Positions 61,904 to 64,000 of a stretch of 64,000 nt of DNA are shown here, piece by piece. The position numbers were made by a program, and so were the translations under genes. Where the stretch lies: positions 1-64,000 of the forward strand of contig JABTVA010000006.1 in the NCBI GenBank assembly GCA_015075075.1, given 5' to 3'. Each line of letters begins with the position of its first letter. The first letter of the stretch is position 1. Source of the DNA: Deltaproteobacteria bacterium. GTDB taxonomy: Bacteria; Desulfobacterota; GWC2-55-46. The notes beneath the pieces were generated by a model. It was not told where the DNA came from, did no database searches, and was given only the letters and a program-made list of their open reading frames with translations.

Positions 61904-62758
61904 TCAGATTTTTTTGTAGACTACCGAGCGCTCCACGCTTACCGGCCTGAAAAGCCTCGTTATGCTGTGGAGCGATTCCGAAAACCCGACGAGCAGGTAA
62001 CCGCCTTTTTCCATGCTGTCGTAGAGATGACCTATCGCCTTTTTCTTGGACGCGTCGTCGAAGTATATGAGCACGTTCCTGCAGAAGACTATGTCCATGC
62101 CTCTGACCATCCTCGTCTCGTTCGCGTCGACGAGGTTTATCTTCTTGTAGCGTACGAGCGAGCGGGCCCTGCTGTTTATGGTGTACGTTTCGCCGCTGCC
62201 GGTGAAGTATTTCCTTATGTACTCCTCCGGCGTGTTCCGGAGCGAATACTTGTCGTATACCCCGGCGGCTGCGGCCCTGAGCACGCCGTCGCTTATGTCG
62301 CTACCGAGTATGTCGACGTTCCAGCCCCTCGTCAGCACCCCCTCCTCGTGGAGCATCATGGAGATTGTGAGCGGCTCCTCGCCAGTCGAGCACGCGGCGC
62401 TCCAGACCCTGATGCTCCTGTCGGAGGCCCTGGACTTTTCCTCGATCACCTTGGAAACCACGCCCTTCCTGAAGGCCTCCAGCTGGGGGCCGTCCCTGAA
62501 AAAGCTCGTCTCGTTCGTGACGACCGAATTGCAGAGAGCCTGCAGCTCGCGCTCCCTCTCGGCGTCGTAGGCGAGGAAATAGTAGTAGTCCTCGAAGGTC
62601 TTCAGGTCCTTCAGCTCAAGCCTTCTCGCGAGCCTCGTCTCCAGGAGATACTTCTTGTTCTCGGGGAAGAAGGTCCCCGACCGCTTGTAGACGATGTCCC
62701 GGAGGAGATAAAAGGTCTCGTCTGAGAGCTTTGGCTTATTTATTCCCAGAGTCAGCAC
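61904..62758 (-). CDS. cheR: Chemotaxis methyltransferase CheR
   Basis: 284 residues from a GTG overlapping the HEAT gene stop. N-terminal helical domain (FYLLRDIVYKRSGTFFPENKKYLLETRLARRL) and SAM domain with VTNETSFFRDGPQLE, VWSAACSTGEEPLTISMML, ILGSDISDGVLRAA and DIVFCRNVLIYFDD. Methylates receptor glutamates; CheB reverses this. Confidence 0.95.
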   Translation of the reverse strand: MLTLGINKPKLSDETFYLLRDIVYKRSGTFFPENKKYLLETRLARRLELKDLKTFEDYYYFLAYDAERERELQALCNSVVTNETSFFRDGPQLEAFRKGVVSKVIEEKSRASDRSIRVWSAACSTGEEPLTISMMLHEEGVLTRGWNVDILGSDISDGVLRAAAAGVYDKYSLRNTPEEYIRKYFTGSGETYTINSRARSLVRYKKINLVDANETRMVRGMDIVFCRNVLIYFDDASKKKAIGHLYDSMEKGGYLLVGFSESLHSITRLFRPVSVERSVVYKKI

Positions 62759-63999
62759 CTAAGCGTTTCGATGGCGCTCTCGACCGCCCCCCTTACGCTG
62801 GGGTCCGGATGGTTTACGAACTGCTCGAGCGCGCCGATAGCGCCTGTTGCGCCGAGCCTCTCGAGGGCCCTGGCCGCAGCCGCCTTCACCGGCGCCTCGT
62901 CCTTTATGAGCTTTTCTATTATGAGGCCCTCGATATCGTGCTCGCCCAGTTCCCCGAGAAGCAGCACCGAGTGGTACCTCACCCATATGTTCCTGTCCTT
63001 CAGCGACCGGACCAGCGCGGATTTGATCTTCTCGCCGCTCCAGCCGTTCAGGCCCTTCAGGACCGACAGCTTCACCTCGTCGCTGTCGTCCGCGAGCCCC
63101 TCTATGAGGACGTCTATCGCGAACGGGAGCCCGAGCCTTGCCATCGACTTGTACGCGGCCTTCCTGACGCCGGGGCATCTGTCCCGGGCGGCGGCCTTGA
63201 GCGCGTCGAGGGCCTTCTCGTCGCCGATGAGCCCCAGGCCCCTTGCACCCATCTCCCTCATCTGCTCGTTCGGGTCCTCGAGAAGGGACGTGAAACCCTT
63301 CCTTACCGAATCCGCGGGGATGAGCGCGAGGCTGTCCGTTATCTCCTCCATTACGTCCCTGTACGACTCCTTCCGCACCGCGTCGAAAAGCCTTGTGACG
63401 GCCGCCGGCCCGGCAAGAGATGCGAGCGCCCTCGCCGCGACCTTCCGGGTATGCCCGTCCGGGCCTTCGAGGAAATCATAGAGCACCTCTATGGAGCTGG
63501 TCGAACCTATGGCCTCGAGGGCCGCGACCACCTCGCGGAGCTCGTTCTTCCCGACCTTGCTCACGAGCTCCTTAAGCACCGGGACCGCGGCCACGGCCTT
63601 CATCTCGCCGAGCGCCTTGACCGTCAGCTTGAGGCTTTTGCCTCCCTTGTCGACCTTCTCCTTCAGGGCCGGCAGGAACCTCCGGCCCGAAACGCTGACT
63701 ATCGAATCGACCAGAAGCGCTTCGGTCTCCTCGTCAATGTCGTTCTGCTCCTCTATGTAGCTGAATATGCAGTCCAGCGCCTCGGGCAGCTTGAGGAGCG
63801 AAAGGCCCCTTATGGCCTTCAGCTGCCCGGCCCTGTCGGTCTCCTCGCCGAAATTCCTTGTCAGGAAGGCGAAATAGGTCTTCCTGAACTCCGGGCCCGG
63901 CCTGAAGTCCGACCCTGCCGAGAAGACCTTTTCGAGGAGCTCGACTATCGCCCCGGTGCTGAAGTCCTTCCCCTTCCGCACCATCGGCTCGAGCTTCTG
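62752..63999 (-). CDS. HEAT-repeat protein of the chemotaxis operon, 5' end off window
   Basis: At least 410 residues from an internal Met at 63984. The frame stays open to the window edge (QKLEP before the Met), so the true start may lie outside. Repeated helical pairs such as ALGEMKAVAAVPVLKELV, ALASLAGPAAVTRLFDAV, GLGLIGDEKALDALKAAARD and LLGELGEHDIEGLIIEKLI are HEAT/PBS-lyase-like repeats, about ten in all. Such proteins act as binding scaffolds. Coupled to cheR, so a partner role in receptor adaptation is likely but unproven. Confidence 0.85.
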   Translation of the reverse strand, partial: QKLEPMVRKGKDFSTGAIVELLEKVFSAGSDFRPGPEFRKTYFAFLTRNFGEETDRAGQLKAIRGLSLLKLPEALDCIFSYIEEQNDIDEETEALLVDSIVSVSGRRFLPALKEKVDKGGKSLKLTVKALGEMKAVAAVPVLKELVSKVGKNELREVVAALEAIGSTSSIEVLYDFLEGPDGHTRKVAARALASLAGPAAVTRLFDAVRKESYRDVMEEITDSLALIPADSVRKGFTSLLEDPNEQMREMGARGLGLIGDEKALDALKAAARDRCPGVRKAAYKSMARLGLPFAIDVLIEGLADDSDEVKLSVLKGLNGWSGEKIKSALVRSLKDRNIWVRYHSVLLLGELGEHDIEGLIIEKLIKDEAPVKAAAARALERLGATGAIGALEQFVNHPDPSVRGAVESAIETLRC

Positions 64000-64000
64000 G

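Overview
The window is a GC-rich chromosomal segment from a flagellated, chemotactic Gram-negative bacterium. Outer-membrane and envelope genes (TolQ/ExbB, TolR/ExbD, an LbtU-like porin, FlgH and FlgI ring proteins) support a diderm envelope. The mix of sigma-54 and FliA promoters, FliW-CsrA, HD-GYP and PilZ regulators and doubled FeoA would suit a Desulfobacterota- or Nitrospirota-like lineage. The sequence alone does not settle the taxon. I saw no rRNA, tRNA, CRISPR array, prophage or IS element, and no gene-free stretch above 300 bases.

Layout. 1-4.5 kb: end of an Acg-like nitroreductase, a YtfJ-family protein, nicotinamidase and a tandem M16 peptidase. 4.7-14.1 kb, all on the minus strand: SppA lipoprotein peptidase, a His-rich ribbon-helix-helix protein, a LOG-family protein, guaA, guaB, Ppx/GppA, TolR/ExbD, TolQ/ExbB, gamma carbonic anhydrase and tilS. 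14.3-18.4 kb: a ferrous-iron operon (two FeoA proteins, FeoB, FeoB-associated peptide) beside an LbtU-like porin. 18.6-21.3 kb: c-di-GMP and two-component regulators.

From 21.4 kb to the right edge almost everything serves flagella and is read leftward. Listed left to right: FliT-like, FliS, FliD, FlaG and flagellin with its FliA promoter; a Maf glycosyltransferase; a 15-gene sugar-nucleotide cluster (27.8-42 kb) containing PseB, PseC, PseI and PseG, an SpsF-type cytidylyltransferase and less usual genes (class III aminotransferase, Gfo/Idh oxidoreductase, two methyltransferases, SDR, ATP-grasp, IolB-like, GH57-like); FliW, CsrA and a hemerythrin-like protein; FlgL, FlgK, FlgN and FlgM with a second FliA promoter; a FlgJ-M23 fusion, a tiny H-box protein, FlgI, FlgH, FlgA, FlgG and FlgF; then HDOD, MCP, CheW, MotB, MotA, CheB, CheA, CheZ, CheY, a second receiver, CheR and a HEAT-repeat protein.

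The regulatory logic can be read from the DNA. Sigma-54 elements precede the FlgF block (two sites) and the glycan cluster. FliA elements precede flagellin and flgM. The flagellin leader carries a hairpin with the CsrA consensus plus a second GGA in its Shine-Dalgarno, matching the csrA and fliW genes in the same window. The likely scheme is that hook/ring parts and flagellin sugars are made together at the sigma-54 stage, and filament genes follow after FlgM export.

Sequence quality is uneven. At least eleven genes, including guaA and guaB, are broken by small indels that cluster in short patches. This looks more like consensus error than gene decay, so those coordinates describe the footprint of a gene and not one clean reading frame.
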